64,000 nt of DNA from JAKPUX01 sp964436305 (GCA_964436305.1 CAYTCI010000005.1:24080-88079), one strand, 5' to 3'. Shown: positions 34,729 to 44,236, counted from the first letter of the stretch. A program made the numbers and translations. Notes: generated by a model not told the origin, from the letters alone.

Positions 34729-36648
34729 ATGAAACCAGGGCTTTGGATGGTTATTTTACTCCTTGCTTTTTCCGTGGGATTTGCCCAGATGGACTCGCTG
34801 GTTGTCCAGGAACAGCAGTTGGGTCTCTGCACATTAAATGGTACAATTGTGACTGCATCGGGCAGCATCAGCGGCTGGACCGGTCCGGGATTCATCGATG
34901 TGGAGAACGGTGTCGGCAAGGCGGTGAGCTGGGAAGTTTTCATCCAGAGTGAGGGGGAGTACCTTTTCACCTGGCGGTATGCCTTCGGCGGGCTCGCGGC
35001 CAATATGCGGGATGCCAAACTGATCATCGACGGTAATACAGCTGCCGATACGGTTTTCTTCCCCTACACGACTTCCTGGTCCAACTGGGCCGAGGTTGCA
35101 CCAGTGCAGGTGCATCTGGCAGCGGGCGATCACAAAATCAGGCTGGAGGCGGTGCGGAGCGGGGGGCTGGCCAATCTCGACTACCTCAAGGTCTACGGGC
35201 ACGGCGTAACGGCCTGGGAGTGCACTCCACAATACGCACTAACCGTTGCGGCCAATGATACTTCGCGGGGTTCGATCTCATACTCCCCGGAGCAATCCCT
35301 CTATGACAAGGGCACCCTGATCACCCTCCACGCTGTGGCGAGACCGGGTTACTTTTTTCAGAGCTGGACCGGGGAGGAGCCAAGCGCCGATAGTGTATGC
35401 ACCTTTGCGATCAAAAGCGACGTCGCAGCGGTCGCGCGTTTTCTGCCGGAGACGGTCAGAACACGGATCGACACAACCATCATTGGCTATGCCACAGTGC
35501 AGGATGATAAAGGCACCCCCTTTCTGGTTACCGGTGGTTCCGAGGGCGAGGCTGTCCAGGCGACAACCCTCGAAGAGCTGCAATTCTACCTCGGATCAGA
35601 ACTTCCTTATGTGGTCGAGTTCATGGGTGAGATTGCTGACAGCACCCAACTGATCATCAAGTCGAACAAAACGCTCATCGGTGCCGGTCCTTTGGCCCAT
35701 CTGCGGGGGGTGGAACTGGCCATAAAAGAGGCGCGAAATGTGGTCATCCGGAATATAACGATCTCCGGGGTGCGCGATGCCGGAGCGACCAATGATGCGA
35801 TGAGCATCAACGGGGCCTCGCAGAACATCGTCATCGACCGCTGCGAATTTTTCTCCGATCGAGATCATGACAAGGATTACTATGACGGACTGCTGGATAT
35901 TAAAAATCAGTCCAGGTTTATTACCGTTTCGAACTGTTACTTTCACGACCACTGGAAGGCCATCTTGATCAGTTCCGGCGATACCCAGTATGCCGATTCC
36001 CTGATCCGCATCACCCTGCATCATAACTGGTTTTGTAACATCGGATCCCGCCTACCCCTCATTCGTTTTGGCAAGGCGCATATTTTCAACAACTATTACC
36101 AGAACTGCGATGACGCTATCAACACCCGGATGGGGGCCTGCGTACGGGTCGAATGCAACTGTTTCGATACTGTTAAAAAAGCGATCTTTTCGGACTATTC
36201 CGCCGCAGAAGGCTGTGTCCAGCTGATCGGCAACCAATTCGGCAGTGCCAGTTATATCACCGCACCTCCCTGCGAGCTGGTGCCGCCCTATCCCTATGCC
36301 CACGGGATGCAGGCGGCGGAGCTTTTGCCTGCACTCATCCCGGCCCGTGCAGGCACCCACGCTCGGGAGCTCCCGGCGGATTTGTCAAATGATTTCACTG
36401 CCGGGCAGGTTTTTCCCAATCCCTTCAATTCGGCGACAGTGCTGCGCTACTCCTTGCCGGCGAGCGTGATGGTGCGCGCCGAGGTCTATGATCTCCTCGG
36501 CCGTAAAGTGGCGACGCTGGTGAATGAAAGGCAGAGAGGCGAACAGCGGGTTGTTTTTACGGCGGGGGATCTCCCGAGTGGAATCTATATCCTGTCGCTC
36601 CGTGCAGGAAATTCTATTGTGACGCGCAAAGCCCTGCTCCTGCGCTAG
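34729..36648 (+). CDS. T9SS-exported pectate lyase, PL1 type, with N-terminal CBM35-like domain
   Basis: This 639-residue protein starts at an ATG with GAGGAG 9 bases upstream. It has a signal peptide, then a CBM35-like jelly roll (about 25-165), then a bacterial repeat domain ('YSPEQSLYDKGTLITLHAVA', 'GYFFQSWTG'). A PL1 right-handed beta-helix spans about 255-520, with 'KSNKTLIGAG', 'NVVIRNITISG' and 'DRDHDKDYYDGLLDIKNQS' (calcium site). It also has 'ITLHHNWFCNIGSRLPLIRF' and 'HIFNNYY', the last two holding the catalytic Arg region. The C-terminus is a sorting domain ('QVFPNPFNSATVLRY' to 'RKALLLR'). It should cut polygalacturonan by beta-elimination outside the cell. The esterase upstream on the same strand may act with it. 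Confidence 0.92.
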   Translation: MKPGLWMVILLLAFSVGFAQMDSLVVQEQQLGLCTLNGTIVTASGSISGWTGPGFIDVENGVGKAVSWEVFIQSEGEYLFTWRYAFGGLAANMRDAKLIIDGNTAADTVFFPYTTSWSNWAEVAPVQVHLAAGDHKIRLEAVRSGGLANLDYLKVYGHGVTAWECTPQYALTVAANDTSRGSISYSPEQSLYDKGTLITLHAVARPGYFFQSWTGEEPSADSVCTFAIKSDVAAVARFLPETVRTRIDTTIIGYATVQDDKGTPFLVTGGSEGEAVQATTLEELQFYLGSELPYVVEFMGEIADSTQLIIKSNKTLIGAGPLAHLRGVELAIKEARNVVIRNITISGVRDAGATNDAMSINGASQNIVIDRCEFFSDRDHDKDYYDGLLDIKNQSRFITVSNCYFHDHWKAILISSGDTQYADSLIRITLHHNWFCNIGSRLPLIRFGKAHIFNNYYQNCDDAINTRMGACVRVECNCFDTVKKAIFSDYSAAEGCVQLIGNQFGSASYITAPPCELVPPYPYAHGMQAAELLPALIPARAGTHARELPADLSNDFTAGQVFPNPFNSATVLRYSLPASVMVRAEVYDLLGRKVATLVNERQRGEQRVVFTAGDLPSGIYILSLRAGNSIVTRKALLLR

Positions 36649-36869
36649 ATCCTGGCCATTCTTCCAGAGATCCCCGATCGTGGCGCGTAACCGTGGACCA
36701 AATCGTCGGCAAGGTCAAAGAGGCGCTCATGCAGGCAACGCATGAAGCACAGTCTGAGGATTTCCAGCGTGAACAAAGATCCAGGGTGTGAAAAAGGAGT
36801 GTGACCGTCAAGAGCGGTATCGTTGAAGCCAGAAACTTCTCTGCGCGAGAATTGGGGTGGGCGCGAGAT

Positions 36870-39512
36870 TCAGGCGCGATAGAGCCGCAGCGAGAAGATC
36901 GCGCGGGGGGGCATGGTCACGGCGACCCGACCCTCCGCAACCGGCAGATCAGCGAGCTTCTCCTCCAGCACCGTCACCTGCTCGGCGCGCTGCACGCCCG
37001 GCACCCTTACTGCTGTCGCCACCTCCTGCTCCGCATAATTCGCTAGCCGCAGCACAAGCCCCTCCCCATCCGCGGCCCGGCGCGCATGGAGCAGTTGCAC
37101 CCGCGCGTCGGAGAGCTCGAGCCAGCGTCCCTCCCGCGCCGCCGGCAGCACCAGGGCCGGATGCACCTCCACCCCCGCTTTCAATCCTTCGGCTTCTGCT
37201 TTTATCGCCCCCGCGTCAAATCCCGCAAAACTCGTCAGGTGCCAGGTCAGGGCGATGAATCCCGGCTGGGCGGGCCGGAAATTGGTGTCCCAGTAGTTGT
37301 TGAGCGGCCAGGCCAGCAGAAGGGGATTCTCCGGCCGTGGAATTGCCCGGCTCCGTTTGCCGAAATTGAAGCCTCCCGCCTGGATCATCGGGGCGTCCGG
37401 GCAGCAGAGCGCCACGCCGTATTCCTTTTCATGCAGGGCCACGAACGACTCGACCGTAAACCAGTCTCGGCTCGCCCCCGGCAGCTGCTCCGCATCGAGC
37501 TCTACCACCGTCCCGGTGGTGTCGAAATGGCCGCGCCACGCCGGTGCCAGGCGCAGGGGAAAGGCGAAATAGAGCGACTCCGGGGTGCGCACCTCCTGCT
37601 TGTGAAAAGCGGCGGTCAGGGTGATGAGCGGCCTGAGGCTGTTGAGCAGAATCCGCTGGGAAAAATGTTCCACTCCTGGCGCCGCAAAGCGCAGCAGCAG
37701 GCTGATCCCCTCGGCGGTACGCTCGACCTCGAAGCCGAGAAATTTTTCCGCGGTCTCGAGGCGCCGGCGCCAATCCGGATTCCAGCAGGAGAGGTCATAC
37801 ATCTCCTTTTCCAGTTCGCGGGCGTAATAGGCGCGCCGATCCTCGCGGAAGAGGGGATCGGTGCGTTCGCGGACGACCTGGAAAAAGGTATAGGGACTGG
37901 AGGCGTCGAGCAGCTCGCGCCGGTTGGCCTTGTCGAAAAGCCGGGTGATCCGGCCGCTGGCAGGATCGAACTCGAGGCGGTAGAACGCCGATTCGATAAA
38001 GCGCATCACCTCGCGCTCGGCGGTTTTCTCGAGGGTATTGAGCCGGCGTGCCGCGCTTTCATGGACGATCTCCCCCTCCTGCAGGGTTGCCGCAGGCTGC
38101 GCTGCGGCGAGCTGATCCAGGGCGATAAAGGCATAACCCCAGGGCGGCAGCGCCACCGGGCCGTAGAGAGGTGCGGCGGCGGGCTGGTTGGTGCGGGCCT
38201 CCCAGCCGAACCGGGCCGTGCGCAGCCGTTTGCCGGCGGCCATCCACGACTCGGGGATGCGGACGAAGTGCTGCACCGGCCGCCCGCTGAAGTTGAGGAG
38301 GGCGATCCCCTCCTGCCGGTCGGCATCGGCCGGATTTCCCGTGAAAGCCTCGATACGGTCGACGAGGAGATACTCGGCGATCTCGTGACCCTGCCAGGCA
38401 GGGTGGTCCTTGATGGCGGCCTGGGCCTTGGAGAAATCGTTGTCCGGGTCCATCGAGTTGAAGGAGCCCCAGGTGTGTTCGTCGAAGAGGTTGAGCTGGC
38501 GCCAGGCTGCGGCGGCGAGGCCGGGATAGTGCCGGGCGGCCGCCGGGGCGAAACTCTCGAGCCAATCGGCCTTGAAGAGCTTTTGCTTCGCCCGGCGTGC
38601 AATGCGAGTGACATCGGCAGTGCTGGCGCAGCCGAAATTCCAGTAGTCGGTCCAGTCGCCGCGCAAGAGGTCGTACTCGGCGCGCGGCCGGCGCTGAATC
38701 CGCGCCAGCAGATCGTTGGGGGTGATGAAGCGAATCGGGGGCTGCAGGCCGCGGGCGTTCCACTCCCGGATCAGTTTGGCGACCTCGAGGTAGGGGGGCG
38801 AGTTGTCCCAGCAGACCGGGGTAGCCGCGGTGGTCAGGTAGATGAAATCGTGGTCGTACTCCATGGCGGCGAGGTGGTCGAGATAGCGCGCCAGTCCCTC
38901 CTGCATCCGTTCAATCGAGTTCTCCCAGGTAGAGAGGAGCTGGTCGAACATGGTATAGTGGGCGCCGTTCATCACCAGGATCTCGCGGCCGGAGGGCCCC
39001 TGCCAGCGGAAGGCCGAGGGGCGTTTGCCGACCGGCCCGCCGAGGTGGATATTGACCGCCATGATCAGCAGTTCGATGCCGGCATCGGCGAGGAGATCGA
39101 CGGCGCTCCAGGGGATGCCGTCGACGTCGTGCTGGTTGGCGGTACGGATATCCGCGCCAAGGAGGCGTCGCAGTTTGATGACCGGTTCGAGCTGTTTGAT
39201 CAGCTGCTCGGCCGAGCACAGGGGCGTGGTGTTGAACTCGAGGCCGGAGAGTCCGACCCGGCCCCGGGCGATAAAGCTCTTGAGGCGTTCGACCGCCGCG
39301 TTGTCGGCGGTTTCGAGCCAGTTCTCCGCCTGGGCGGTCACCTCGATGGTCCATTTGGGAGCGGAGCGCTCGTCCCAGCCGGAGGTGGCCTCGAGGAGGT
39401 CGAGGGCCTGGTCGATGAACTCGCGGTGCAGTTCCCAGACGATCGGCTGGCTGTGGGTATAGCCGACATCGAGATGGCTGTGGTGGAGGACGAGAATTTC
39501 GTTGATCTTCAT
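36870..39512 (-). CDS. GH38 alpha-mannosidase, cytosolic
   Basis: This 880-residue protein has no signal peptide and the GH38 layout. The N-terminal catalytic barrel opens with the zinc motif 'HHSHLDVGYTH' (His13, Asp15), and the nucleophile is probably Asp129 in 'NQHDVDGIPW'. It is followed by 'IRFITPNDLLARI', a helical middle ('FDEHTWGSFNSMDPDNDFSK', another zinc-ligand region) and C-terminal beta-sandwiches. Such enzymes release alpha-linked mannose with retention. A second, exported GH38 lies at 51428-54832, so the pair may split work between periplasm and cytosol. The GH5 gene lies 22 bases upstream on the same strand and probably shares its transcript. Confidence 0.9.
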   Translation of the reverse strand: MKINEILVLHHSHLDVGYTHSQPIVWELHREFIDQALDLLEATSGWDERSAPKWTIEVTAQAENWLETADNAAVERLKSFIARGRVGLSGLEFNTTPLCSAEQLIKQLEPVIKLRRLLGADIRTANQHDVDGIPWSAVDLLADAGIELLIMAVNIHLGGPVGKRPSAFRWQGPSGREILVMNGAHYTMFDQLLSTWENSIERMQEGLARYLDHLAAMEYDHDFIYLTTAATPVCWDNSPPYLEVAKLIREWNARGLQPPIRFITPNDLLARIQRRPRAEYDLLRGDWTDYWNFGCASTADVTRIARRAKQKLFKADWLESFAPAAARHYPGLAAAAWRQLNLFDEHTWGSFNSMDPDNDFSKAQAAIKDHPAWQGHEIAEYLLVDRIEAFTGNPADADRQEGIALLNFSGRPVQHFVRIPESWMAAGKRLRTARFGWEARTNQPAAAPLYGPVALPPWGYAFIALDQLAAAQPAATLQEGEIVHESAARRLNTLEKTAEREVMRFIESAFYRLEFDPASGRITRLFDKANRRELLDASSPYTFFQVVRERTDPLFREDRRAYYARELEKEMYDLSCWNPDWRRRLETAEKFLGFEVERTAEGISLLLRFAAPGVEHFSQRILLNSLRPLITLTAAFHKQEVRTPESLYFAFPLRLAPAWRGHFDTTGTVVELDAEQLPGASRDWFTVESFVALHEKEYGVALCCPDAPMIQAGGFNFGKRSRAIPRPENPLLLAWPLNNYWDTNFRPAQPGFIALTWHLTSFAGFDAGAIKAEAEGLKAGVEVHPALVLPAAREGRWLELSDARVQLLHARRAADGEGLVLRLANYAEQEVATAVRVPGVQRAEQVTVLEEKLADLPVAEGRVAVTMPPRAIFSLRLYRA

Positions 39513-39534
39513 AGGTGATAGTACTTGCCGCCGG

Positions 39535-40632
39535 TTATTTCGCGGTCAGGATGGCCACCAGCCTGCTGTCCGGTTCGCCCTTTTTATCCAGGATCGGGAA
39601 ATCGCCCTTGTAACACCAGTGGCAATAGGAGATGTCATTGGCCCGAAAGAGGTCGGTGAGATCCTGATAGTAGCGCAGCCGGATTTCGTTGTCGATCGTG
39701 GGATAGACGCCGAATTCTCCGCAGTAGAGCGGCAGCTTTTTCTCCCGGGCATACCGGATGGCCGGCATCATCTCCCGCTCCAGGCGTGCCTTGTCAAAAT
39801 AGCCGTTGGCATAATTACGCATGGTCGCAGCGGCTTTGGGGGAAAGGTCACGGTAAACGAGGGTATCCACAACCTGTCCAGGATAGTTGACCGGCCCGGC
39901 ATATTCGGAAAAATCGGTCCACCAGGCCTGGTGATGGGTCAGGGCGAAGGGGGTGTAAAAGTGATAGCTGAGGATGATATGACCATCATTTTCCGGCACG
40001 CGCAAATCGGGAAAGGTGTAGGCGGCTTGCCAGCGGTTGGAGCCGATCACGATCGTCCGTTCCGGCTCCTCCGCACGGATCTGCCCGATCAGCATGGCGA
40101 CAAGCGAGTTCCAGTCCGCGGGATTATCCGCCACCGCTTCATTGAGCAGCTCATAGGCCACCATCGACACCGGGTAGCGGCGCAACTCCGTGGAAAGCTG
40201 GCGCCACATATCGGCCAGCTTTTCCTGTTCCCGCGGTTCGGTCCAGAGGGTGTTGGACTTGGCATTGAAGTAGTGCGAGCGGATGATGTGCAGATCGACG
40301 ATCACCCGCAGCTTGTTGGCCAGGGCTGCGCTGACGGCCATATGGAGCAGCTTGAAGGCCTCCTCTTCCCGGTGGCCGGTCGAGTCCCAGAGCTGGACCT
40401 CATCGACGGGGATGCGGACATGGTCGAATCCGATGGCCGCGATTTTGGCGAAATCGGCCTCGGTGATATAGGCGAGCCGTTCCTCTCCCCGCTTTTCGCT
40501 CTGCGAGAGCCAATGGCTGACGTTGACGCCGCTCCGGATGGCAAATTTTTCTGCAGGTTTCCGGGAGGCAAAGGCGATGCAATAAAGTGAGAGCAGGATG
40601 AGCAGGATCAATCCAGCGGTTTTTCTCGTCAT
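39535..40632 (-). CDS. Exported GH5 endoglucanase/mannanase-like enzyme
   Basis: The start is set at the ATG with AGGAG 9 bases upstream; an in-frame extension to 40773 has no ribosome site and would bury the signal peptide. The 365-residue protein has a signal sequence or N-terminal anchor (MTRKTAGLILLILLSLYCIA). Its TIM barrel carries the acid/base in 'YELLNEAV' (Glu165) and nucleophile in 'YCGEFGVYP' (Glu306). 'RSGVNVSHWLSQ' and 'HVRIPVDE' are typical GH5 entry motifs. It should cleave a beta-1,4-linked glucan or mannan in the periplasm. The GH38 gene starts 22 bases downstream. Confidence 0.88.
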   Translation of the reverse strand: MTRKTAGLILLILLSLYCIAFASRKPAEKFAIRSGVNVSHWLSQSEKRGEERLAYITEADFAKIAAIGFDHVRIPVDEVQLWDSTGHREEEAFKLLHMAVSAALANKLRVIVDLHIIRSHYFNAKSNTLWTEPREQEKLADMWRQLSTELRRYPVSMVAYELLNEAVADNPADWNSLVAMLIGQIRAEEPERTIVIGSNRWQAAYTFPDLRVPENDGHIILSYHFYTPFALTHHQAWWTDFSEYAGPVNYPGQVVDTLVYRDLSPKAAATMRNYANGYFDKARLEREMMPAIRYAREKKLPLYCGEFGVYPTIDNEIRLRYYQDLTDLFRANDISYCHWCYKGDFPILDKKGEPDSRLVAILTAK

Positions 40633-40962
40633 TTTTCGGTCTCCTGTTTTGTGGGAAGGATGGCCAATCAGGGCCGCCGGCAGCCTGGGCGTGCGCGACA
40701 GGGTGTTTTGCCTGAAACCCTTTGTCGATACCATTAAGGTCACAGGGAGGTGCTGCCTGGTCAAGTCGGGCATGGTATCAACATAGAAGAACTAAACCAA
40801 AAAAGCAACATTTTCTTGTTCCAGGCTGCTAATTTTAATATATTCCAGATAAGAAAAATCAGCCTGCCGCACCCAAGCCTTGCTCGATGCAGCCGGCAAC
40901 AGAATTATTGAAGGTGGAAATGATAAGATAGGCATCTGCCCTGTCTGGGAAGGAACACCAGA
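40633..40962 (+). other. Divergent intergenic region
   Basis: About 330 bases between the GH5 gene and the TolB-like gene. The part near 40795-40865 is strongly AT-rich, unlike its surroundings, and is the likely promoter area for one or both genes. An 8-bp inverted pair (40727-40734 and 40772-40779) is present but could be chance. AAGGAA before 40963 is the ribosome site of the right-hand gene. No coding sequence is supported. Confidence 0.45.
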
Positions 40963-42480
40963 ATGATCATACCCTTTCGTACCCTGGCCAGCGCACTGGT
41001 ATTGGCCGGCATGACGCCCCTCCTGCTCCGTGCCCAGATACCGCATTCCAGGATTGGGCCATTTGACGGCTTTTCTGATGTCGGTTCACCCGGCATCCCG
41101 GGCTCCGTCTGCTATCAGGAACCAGGGCAGCAAGTCCGCCTCGCCGGTTCCGGCGCCAACATCTGGTTCGCCAGGGACAGCTTTTCCTTCCTCTGGAAGC
41201 AGATGAAGGGCGATTTCATCGTGCAGACGAGGCTCTCCTGGATCGGCACGGGTCATGAACCTCACCGCAAGTCGGGCATCATGATCCGGGACTCGCAGGA
41301 TGCCAGCGCTGCCATGGTCGCCTGCACCGTGCATGGAGACGGCCTGACCAGCCTGCAGTACCGTCTAGCCAGGGGCGAAGAGGTTAAAGAGATCCGGTTT
41401 TCCGTAAATGCTGCCGATGTGCTCCAGCTAGAAAAGAAGGGCAATCTGTTGACGATGTCGGCCGCGCGGTTCGGCGACAAGTATGAAGTGCAGCGACTCG
41501 AGACGGTGAACCTCCGTGATACCCTGCAGGCCGGCCTTTTCGTCTGCTCCCACAACGACACGATTTCCGAAGAGGTCGAATTCAGCAATATCCGGATCTT
41601 CAATACCGCCCCGGATACCCTGGTGCAGTACAGGGACTATCTGGGCAGTCTGCTCGAGACCCTGGAGGTCGAGAACGGGAACAGGCAGGTGCTGGCGGGA
41701 ACAGACAACTCCTGGCAGGCCCCGAACTGGACGCCGGACGGCAGTGCCCTGATCTACAACTCGGCGGGGCTCCTCTACCATTTCGACATCCGTACCCGGA
41801 TCTCGACGCTCCTGAACACCGGTTTCGCTAACCGCAACAACAACGACCATCTCCTGAGTTTCGACGGCCGGTTCATCGGCATCAGCCATCATGCGGCAGA
41901 GAGCGGGGGAGGATCCGTGGTTTACACGCTGCCCGCGACCGGGGGCACGCCCGCAAGGGTTACGGCGAAAAGCCCGTCGTACCTGCACGGGTGGTCGCCC
42001 GACAGCAGGTTTCTGCTCTATACCGGTGAACGGGACGGCGAATTCGACATTTATCAAATTCCGGCAGAGGGCGGCCGTGAAATACGGCTGACGACATCCC
42101 GAGGCCTCGATGACGGATCAGAATACTCACCCGATGGCAGGTCCATCTTTTTCTGCTCGAGCCGCACCGGCAAGATGCAGATCTGGCGGATGGATCCGGA
42201 CGGTAAAAATCAGCGACAACTGACCTTTGATGATCTGAATAACTGGTTTCCGCACATCTCGCCCGACAACCAGTGGATCGTCTTTCTCTCCTTCCCGCAG
42301 GAGGTCCCGGCGGACCAGCACCCCTTTTATCAGAGGGTCTATTTGCGATTGATGCCCGTGACAGGCGGGGAACCCCGGGTGATCGCCTATCTCTATGGCG
42401 GCCAGGGCTCCATCAACGTTCCGAGCTGGTCTCCGGACAGCCGCAGGATCAGCTTCGTCAGCAACGGCCAATTCAACTGA
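40963..42480 (+). CDS. Exported protein with DUF1349-like domain and TolB-like beta-propeller
   Basis: This 505-residue protein has a signal peptide (to about residue 25). Residues 35-215 form a concanavalin-like DUF1349-type sandwich ('FSFLWKQMKGDFIVQTRL', 'HRKSGIMIRDSQDASAAMVA', 'GLFVCSHNDTISEEVEFSNI'). Residues 240-505 form a WD40/TolB-type propeller with repeats such as 'APNWTPDGSALIYNS', 'LHGWSPDSRFLLYTGE', 'GSEYSPDGRSIFFCSS', 'FPHISPDNQWIVFLS' and 'VPSWSPDSRRISFVS'. Proteins of this kind are periplasmic and often sit near carbohydrate genes; the sandwich may bind glycan. No catalytic residue is evident. The nitroreductase gene begins 8 bases after its stop. Confidence 0.8.
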   Translation: MIIPFRTLASALVLAGMTPLLLRAQIPHSRIGPFDGFSDVGSPGIPGSVCYQEPGQQVRLAGSGANIWFARDSFSFLWKQMKGDFIVQTRLSWIGTGHEPHRKSGIMIRDSQDASAAMVACTVHGDGLTSLQYRLARGEEVKEIRFSVNAADVLQLEKKGNLLTMSAARFGDKYEVQRLETVNLRDTLQAGLFVCSHNDTISEEVEFSNIRIFNTAPDTLVQYRDYLGSLLETLEVENGNRQVLAGTDNSWQAPNWTPDGSALIYNSAGLLYHFDIRTRISTLLNTGFANRNNNDHLLSFDGRFIGISHHAAESGGGSVVYTLPATGGTPARVTAKSPSYLHGWSPDSRFLLYTGERDGEFDIYQIPAEGGREIRLTTSRGLDDGSEYSPDGRSIFFCSSRTGKMQIWRMDPDGKNQRQLTFDDLNNWFPHISPDNQWIVFLSFPQEVPADQHPFYQRVYLRLMPVTGGEPRVIAYLYGGQGSINVPSWSPDSRRISFVSNGQFN

Positions 42481-42488
42481 GGAAAAAC

Positions 42489-43364
42489 ATGCTCGCGCTC
42501 AAGGCATCAGTGACAGAGCTCATCCAGCAGCGGCGTTCCTGCCGCACCTATCAAAAAAAGCCGATCGCTTCGGAGACCGCCGAACAGCTGGCCGCCTTCG
42601 CCGCATCGGTTACAGCCGGCCCCTTCGGCACGCCGTTGCGCTTCGAGCTCGCGGTGGCGTCAGCGGACGATCCGGGCGCGCTCAGGGGATTGGGCACCTA
42701 TGGCTTCATCAGGGATCCGGCCGGATTTCTCATCGGTGCGGTTGGCCCAGGGGAGAAGAATCTGGAGGATTTTGGCTGGGGCATGGAGGCCGTCATTCTG
42801 TGTGCGGCCGGACTGGGTTTGGGGAGCTGCTGGCTCGGCGGCAGTTTTTCCAAAAGCCGCTTCGCCGGCAGAATACAGGCAAGGGCGGCAGAGATCGTAC
42901 CGGCAGTCGCCTCAGTGGGTTATCCCGCGCAGGAGACCCCCCTGCGCCTGCTGATGCGCAGCCAGATCAAGGCGGATTCGCGCAAGCCCTGGGAGGCGCT
43001 GTTCTTTCGTGACGATTTCAGCACTCCGCTTCCCGAGGCAGAAGCGGGTGCCTGCAGAATGCCCCTGGCGATGCTTCGACTCGCGCCTTCAGCCAGCAAC
43101 GGCCAGCCCTGGCGGATCGTGCAGGCGGGAGGCTTTTATCATTTCTATTTGCAGCGCAAGCCCAGTTACAAGCCCGGCCAATCATCCCTCATTCCTTTCA
43201 CCATCGCCGATCTTGCCCGCGTCGACCTCGGCATCGCCATGTGCCATTTCCAGCTCACGGCCGAAGAGCTGGGACTCGAGGGGAAATGGCAAGTGAGGGA
43301 GAAAAATCTTCTTCCAAGGGTTGAGCGACTGGAGTACATCGCGAGCTGGAGCGCAGGGTCCTGA
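42489..43364 (+). CDS. Nitroreductase-fold FMN protein (TM1586 type)
   Basis: The start is set at the ATG just after the upstream stop, with a GAGGAAAAA site overlapping that stop; the longer frame would run inside the TolB-like gene. The 291-residue protein begins 'LIQQRRSCRTYQKKPI', the FMN-binding Arg/Ser motif of nitroreductases. It then shows 'DFGWGMEAVILCAAGLGLGS' and 'VASVGYPAQE'. A second half-repeat ('LRLAPSASNGQPWRIVQAGG', 'DLGIAMCHFQLTAEELGLEG') is characteristic of the fused TM1586-like subfamily. It is likely a cytosolic NAD(P)H-dependent reductase of unknown substrate. Confidence 0.87.
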   Translation: MLALKASVTELIQQRRSCRTYQKKPIASETAEQLAAFAASVTAGPFGTPLRFELAVASADDPGALRGLGTYGFIRDPAGFLIGAVGPGEKNLEDFGWGMEAVILCAAGLGLGSCWLGGSFSKSRFAGRIQARAAEIVPAVASVGYPAQETPLRLLMRSQIKADSRKPWEALFFRDDFSTPLPEAEAGACRMPLAMLRLAPSASNGQPWRIVQAGGFYHFYLQRKPSYKPGQSSLIPFTIADLARVDLGIAMCHFQLTAEELGLEGKWQVREKNLLPRVERLEYIASWSAGS

Positions 43365-43386
43365 TTCCACAGAATAATAGCAGCGC

Positions 43387-43890
43387 TCACCAATAATAGG
43401 CCGCCCTGGCGCTAAAAGCGGCGGACTGGGCGAAATTGCCGACTATGGGTTTGGCCAGCTTGATAAAGTCGCTGGTGGCCATCTGAATGATCTCGTCATG
43501 GGTGCCGCTGTTGAAACAGACATTCTTGCCCTGCAGCACCCGGCGAGAACAATAAACCTGCAGACCGCGGACCACTCCCAGAGCGGGGATGGCTGTGGTA
43601 TCACAGCCAGGGAAGAAGCGCTGATATTCGGTCTCCTCCAGCAGCTCCACATGGCGATTCTGCAACTGACGGCGCATCTCCTCGATATTGAGATCTTCAT
43701 CCGAACCCACCGCCACGATGGCCGGTTTGCCGTCGACCCGGACCAGCAAACAACGGACGACCTCGTCGACTGCCCCCTCCTGCACCACAGCCTCATCACC
43801 GGAAGATTCAGTCGACCAGGAGTCGCCCGTCCAGTAGCGGATACGGCTGTGATCGAGATACCGTTTGATTTTTTGTGAACTGCTTCTCAT
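43387..43890 (-). CDS. YbaK/ProX-like aminoacyl-tRNA deacylase domain protein
   Basis: The start is set at the ATG with AAAGGAGG upstream; the frame extends to 43914 without one. The 167-residue protein shows the YbaK-type pattern: 'CLLVRVDGKPAIVAVGSDED', 'LNIEEMRRQLQ', 'GCDTTAIPALGV' and 'CFNSGTHDEIIQMATSDFIK'. The last is the usual end strand with the 'G....I.M...D' motif. Family members hydrolyse mischarged aminoacyl-tRNAs. The lysine common in the active site of this family is not evident to me, so activity is uncertain. It is convergent with the nitroreductase gene. Confidence 0.7.
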   Translation of the reverse strand: MRSSSQKIKRYLDHSRIRYWTGDSWSTESSGDEAVVQEGAVDEVVRCLLVRVDGKPAIVAVGSDEDLNIEEMRRQLQNRHVELLEETEYQRFFPGCDTTAIPALGVVRGLQVYCSRRVLQGKNVCFNSGTHDEIIQMATSDFIKLAKPIVGNFAQSAAFSARAAYYW

Positions 43891-44236
43891 GAGGCCTCCT
43901 TTCGGTTGAAACATCGCCGCGTACTGTGGAGGGACCGCGGCAACGGCATGGGTACCTTAAAGATACCATCCCCTGGCCACAAGAACATTGACAGCAATCA
44001 CATCAGGTGATTGCTGTGCAGGTGATCCCCGGGTGTGACCCATCAGCGAAAAGGCAGCAGCGGTATCGGCGAGAAATGGTGGCGTTGGCGCGGATTTTGC
44101 TTGGTGTACACTCGTAATAACGTTTCGGAATCACGAATTGTTCCCAACGTCCTGCCCCATGCAGCGCCCACCTGGAATCGCTGAAAGGATAGCAGCAGCG
44201 CTGCCTGCCAGGGCCGGAGTGGGTTATCGAATGGTC
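43891..44236 (-). other. Intergenic region after the mannose operon
   Basis: About 345 bases between the end of the large minus-strand operon and the YbaK-like gene on the same strand. It holds a perfect inverted repeat (43991-44017, listed separately) and probably the YbaK-like promoter. Nothing resembling a coding sequence or RNA gene was recognised. Confidence 0.45.
43991..44017 (-). terminator. Perfect 11-bp inverted repeat, possible terminator or operator
   Basis: Bases 43991-44001 (acagcaatcac) and 44007-44017 (gtgattgctgt) are exact reverse complements around a 5-base spacer. The repeat lies about 220 bases past the last stop of the minus-strand operon and 100 bases before the YbaK-like start. 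No T-run follows on either strand. It could be a Rho-type termination hairpin or a regulator binding site; sequence alone does not decide. Confidence 0.35.

Noticed and set aside
36693..36791. A 32-codon GTG-started frame with a CsbD-like look (MDQIVGKVKEALMQAT)
   Set aside because: Too short, no ribosome site, and the similarity is limited to a low-complexity helical pattern; it may be a remnant but cannot be supported.
40727..40779. Inverted GATACCAT/ATGGTATC pair, with another GATACCAT near 43968
   Set aside because: An 8-base word is expected by chance in a window of this size and spacing differs between the sites.
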